DNA of 9,010 nucleotides from JAILZP01 sp037444185 (lineage in GTDB: Bacteria > Bacillota > Desulfotomaculia > Desulfotomaculales > Desulfocucumaceae): the NCBI GenBank assembly GCA_037444185.1, contig JBBIMW010000061.1:1-9010 (forward strand). The letters run 5' to 3'. Made by a program: the position numbers and the translations under genes. A model generated the notes under the pieces. It made no database searches and was not told where the DNA came from. It saw nothing but the letters and a program-made list of their open reading frames with translations. Shown here one piece after another: positions 7,673 to 9,010 of this stretch; the first letter of the stretch is position 1; the number at the start of each line of letters is the position of its first letter.

Positions 7673-8284
7673 TTACAATTCCTGTCTTAAAGGGCCAAAC
7701 TCGATTTTAAAATCCCTGTTCACCGCCCGGGATTTGATTTCCAGCGCCAGCCCGGCCACCACCAGATAAACTTCATCCGCCACCGACGCCAGGCGCCTGT
7801 TGGCGCGGCCCGACACATCGCGGAATATCCGGCCCAGCGGGTACGGAGGCACCAGTCCCATGCCCACCTCATTTGAAACCACCAGCACGCTGCCGCTGGA
7901 AACGGCCGCCGCCTCCACCAGCTCCTCCATCCTGGAGGCTATGTAATCCTCCCTTTCCGGTAGCGACGCGCCCGGAAAGGGCAGTTTTTCGTCCAGCAGA
8001 AGATTGGAAATCCAGCCGGTCAGGCAGTCAATCAGCAGGACTCCAGGCCTGCTCCCGTATTCGGCGACCCTTTGGGGCAGTTGATGAGTCTCCTCCACCG
8101 TAACCCAGCCGGCTGGCCTCCTTCCCCGGTGACCGGCCACCCGGCGGGCCATCTCCTCATCACCGACGGCCAGGGTGGCCAGATAGGTCACCGGCCCCCC
8201 CACGGCCACCGCCAGCCGCTCGGCAAATTCGCTCTTTCCGCTCCGGGCCCCCCCCAGCACCAGCACCAGCCTTTTCTCCCCCAC
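7673..8284 (-). CDS. cobU: Bifunctional adenosylcobinamide kinase / adenosylcobinamide-phosphate guanylyltransferase CobU
   Basis: This 203-residue enzyme phosphorylates adenosylcobinamide and transfers GMP to give AdoCbi-GDP, the substrate of CobS. The P-loop GGARSGKS is at residues 11-18. The segment AGHRGRRPAGW follows at about 50-60; its His51 is the expected GMP-accepting residue by comparison with Salmonella CobU. Then come DCLTGW (86-91), SNEVGMGLVP (137-146) and FRDVSGRAN (154-162), all strongly family-specific. The start is taken as GTG 8284 because AGGGGGTGA lies 5 nt upstream. GTG at 8293 adds three residues but overlaps that site. It lies 28 nt after the DUF3842 gene and 14 nt before cobQ. 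CobS and CobT, which use its product, are not in the window. Confidence 0.95.
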   Translation of the reverse strand: MGEKRLVLVLGGARSGKSEFAERLAVAVGGPVTYLATLAVGDEEMARRVAGHRGRRPAGWVTVEETHQLPQRVAEYGSRPGVLLIDCLTGWISNLLLDEKLPFPGASLPEREDYIASRMEELVEAAAVSSGSVLVVSNEVGMGLVPPYPLGRIFRDVSGRANRRLASVADEVYLVVAGLALEIKSRAVNRDFKIEFGPLRQEL

Positions 8285-8289
8285 GGCCG

Positions 8290-8298
8290 TCACCCCCT
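8290..8298 (-). promoter_or_regulatory. Ribosome binding site deciding the cobU start
   Basis: The minus strand reads AGGGGGTGA, one mismatch from the ideal site and 5 nt before GTG 8284. The in-frame GTG at 8293 is embedded in it, so the downstream GTG is preferred. Confidence 0.45.
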
Positions 8299-8312
8299 GC
8301 AGGAATACAGTA

Positions 8313-8735
8313 TCAGCAATGTTTTGCCTTTAATAATCCCCTCACCCTGACTACCAGGTCTTCAATCATATGGGGGAGGGGATCGGATTTAAGCCCCACG
8401 ATCTCAACGCCACTGCGGGCCAATGGGATCAGCACCTTCCTGGCCGGGCTGGCGCTTACCGCCGCAGCCATTCCGGCCGTCATTTCACCCAGCATGGCGT
8501 TGGGAAACATGATGCTCACAGGCCCCAGTATCAGGTCCACCCTGGAAGAATTATATATGACCGCATTTTCCCCGGTGGCGCCCTCATTGGCGCCGGCCCT
8601 GAGCATTACCGAGGTGGCCAGGGCGTTGGTGCCCAAGGCCAGTATTTCCACATCCTCCGGAAATTCACGCCTCAGTTTCTCCACTATGTGCCTGCCTATT
8701 CCTCCGCCCTGGCCGTCAATTACAGCTATTCTCAA
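8313..8735 (-). CDS. DUF3842 family protein of unknown function
   Basis: This 140-residue soluble protein has no known activity. It opens with a beta strand and glycine-rich loop, IAVIDGQGGGIG (residues 3-14), reminiscent of a Rossmann-type nucleotide-binding loop. LALGTNALATSVMLRAGA (32-49), GATGENAVI (52-60), GPVSIMFPNAMLGEMT (71-86) and SPARKVLIPL (96-105) follow. I recognise these blocks as those of the DUF3842 family, which is common in Clostridia. There is no signal peptide or membrane segment. The start is TTG 8735: the conserved MRIAVIDGQ N terminus leaves no room for a later start. It is preceded by AGGGG with a 9-nt A/T-rich spacer. It is the first gene after the only good promoter in the window and lies 28 nt before cobU, so it is probably co-transcribed with the cobalamin genes. 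A link to corrinoid metabolism is inference from position only; it could simply be a neighbouring housekeeping gene. Confidence 0.88.
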   Translation of the reverse strand: MRIAVIDGQGGGIGRHIVEKLRREFPEDVEILALGTNALATSVMLRAGANEGATGENAVIYNSSRVDLILGPVSIMFPNAMLGEMTAGMAAAVSASPARKVLIPLARSGVEIVGLKSDPLPHMIEDLVVRVRGLLKAKHC

Positions 8736-8753
8736 AAAAATCGCCCCTGCAGT

Positions 8754-8762
8754 ATTATACCA
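8754..8762 (-). promoter_or_regulatory. Extended -10 promoter for the DUF3842-cob operon
   Basis: The minus strand reads TGGTATAAT: a perfect -10 hexamer (8759-8754) preceded by the TGn extension. No -35-like hexamer is found at 16-18 nt spacing; that position lies inside the terminator stem. The predicted start of transcription is near 8747, only about 12 nt before the TTG codon at 8735, so the leader would begin within or at the Shine-Dalgarno-like GGGG. This is sequence-based only; the true start site is unmeasured. Confidence 0.6.
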
Positions 8763-8788
8763 TAAAAAAGCCGCCTTGGCGGGCGGCT
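8763..8788 (-). terminator. Intrinsic terminator, minus-strand direction, upstream of the operon promoter
   Basis: On the minus strand AGCCGCC (8788-8782) pairs with GGCGGCT (8775-8769) around a 6-nt loop and is followed by a run of T (8769-8764). This 7-bp GC-rich stem plus T-tract is a classic rho-independent terminator for RNA arriving from the right. The plus-strand reading has no T-tract after the stem. No gene ending here is visible in the window. Confidence 0.7.
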
Positions 8789-8802
8789 GGAAGCTAAAAT
8801 CC

Positions 8803-8818
8803 AGTAGTCAGTAGTCAG
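8803..8818. repeat. Short tandem direct repeat, 7-bp unit AGTAGTC
   Basis: Two perfect AGTAGTC units stand in tandem, followed by the first two bases (AG) of a third. A looser pair, CAGAATCCAGAAT, lies nearby at about 8875-8886. Such tracts recur between genes in some Clostridia, but copies elsewhere in this genome cannot be seen from one window. Confidence 0.5.
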
Positions 8819-8826
8819 ACCCCCAC

Positions 8827-8841
8827 GCCGCCTGCGGCGGC
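8827..8841. repeat. Small GC-rich hairpin
   Basis: GCCGCC and GGCGGC flank a 3-base spacer (TGC), giving a 6-bp perfect inverted repeat. No T-run follows on either strand, so it is not a terminator. Its sequence resembles the stem of the terminator at 8769-8788, possibly a related intergenic element. Confidence 0.4.
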
Positions 8842-8902
8842 ACCATCAGAGGAACGAAAATGTATTTTCAGGGCAGAATCCAGAATTTAATGCATTCCCT
8901 TG

Positions 8903-8956
8903 ACAAGAAAAGCGATTTCATCGCCTAATAGCTAAAAAAGGTATCGCTTTTCTTGT
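8903..8956. repeat. 14-bp perfect inverted repeat with 26-nt loop
   Basis: ACAAGAAAAGCGAT (8903-8916) and its exact complement ATCGCTTTTCTTGT (8943-8956) flank 26 bases. The loop contains a third partner, ATCGC at 8920-8924, which can pair with GCGAT at 8912-8916 across only TTC, so two mutually exclusive hairpins are possible. A TTGACA at 8900-8905 overlaps the left arm. The element could be a bidirectional terminator, the ends of a tiny mobile element, or an operator. No coding sequence overlaps it. Confidence 0.6.
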
Positions 8957-8962
8957 TCGCCA

Positions 8963-8976
8963 GGGGCTGCCGCCCC
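8963..8976. repeat. Small GC-rich hairpin next to the long inverted repeat
   Basis: GGGGC and GCCCC flank a 4-base loop (TGCC), 6 bases beyond the right arm of the long inverted repeat. No T-run follows it on either strand. The flank from 8977 to the window end is GC-rich and shows no reading frame I can support. Confidence 0.35.
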
Positions 8977-9010
8977 TTCGACGGACGCTGCGCCTCCTGA
9001 GCACCCCGCA

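Noticed and set aside
8494..8814. Plus-strand open frame across the DUF3842 gene and its promoter
   Set aside because: It is antisense to the conserved DUF3842 protein and runs through the promoter and terminator; no domain is recognisable.
8789..9010. Cobalamin riboswitch upstream of the operon
   Set aside because: On the minus strand a GGTGCC is present near 8840, but the conserved core and the B12 box are not recognisable. The upstream part is also cut by the window, so this is a rejection within the visible sequence only.

Overview
The window looks like a chromosomal segment of a GC-rich, spore-forming Clostridia relative, most likely in the Peptococcaceae / Desulfotomaculum-Pelotomaculum neighbourhood. 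That placement is inferred from a DUF3842 protein, a SpoVD/FtsI-type penicillin-binding protein with PASTA domains, a salvage-and-late-step cobalamin cluster, and Rpn-type and DUF4338 remnants. No phylogenetic marker gene is present, so it is not proven.

Positions 1-820 (+ strand) hold no intact gene. They carry the debris of two accessory genes. The first is the end of an Rpn-family nuclease/transposase-like gene (3-223), with an apparent internal deletion plus frame change. The second is a DUF4338 (DruA-like) gene (about 332-817) that lacks both ends and is broken by two single-base frameshifts. Base composition here is visibly more A/T-rich than in the rest of the window.

Positions 823-8735 (- strand) form one tightly packed, co-directional gene set. 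In transcription order (right to left) it reads: DUF3842 protein, cobU, cobQ/cbiP, cbiB, cbiA, cobC, then a class B penicillin-binding protein. Gaps are 28, 14, -4, 19, 54 and 35 bases, and I see no intrinsic terminator between genes. CbiA amidates cobyrinate a,c, CobQ/CbiP completes the four remaining amidations to cobyric acid, and CbiB adds the aminopropanol arm. CobU activates cobinamide (phosphate) to GDP-cobinamide, and CobC removes the phosphate from alpha-ribazole phosphate or from cobalamin phosphate. CobS, CobT, CobD, the adenosyltransferase and the corrin-ring genes are not in the window. DUF3842 is the promoter-proximal gene and has no known function. The PBP at the tail is a cell-wall/spore-cortex enzyme with no metabolic link to B12.

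Positions 8736-9010 are non-coding. An intrinsic terminator oriented with the operon directly abuts an extended -10 promoter (TGGTATAAT) that would give a leader of only about 12 nt for the DUF3842 message. Further right are a 7-bp direct repeat, two small GC-rich hairpins and a striking 14-bp perfect inverted repeat (arms at 8903-8916 and 8943-8956). I found no cobalamin riboswitch, tRNA, rRNA, CRISPR array or intact mobile element. Most of the window is ordinary biosynthesis. The points worth a second look are the DUF3842-cobalamin link, the unusual operon start, and the decayed defence/mobile genes.
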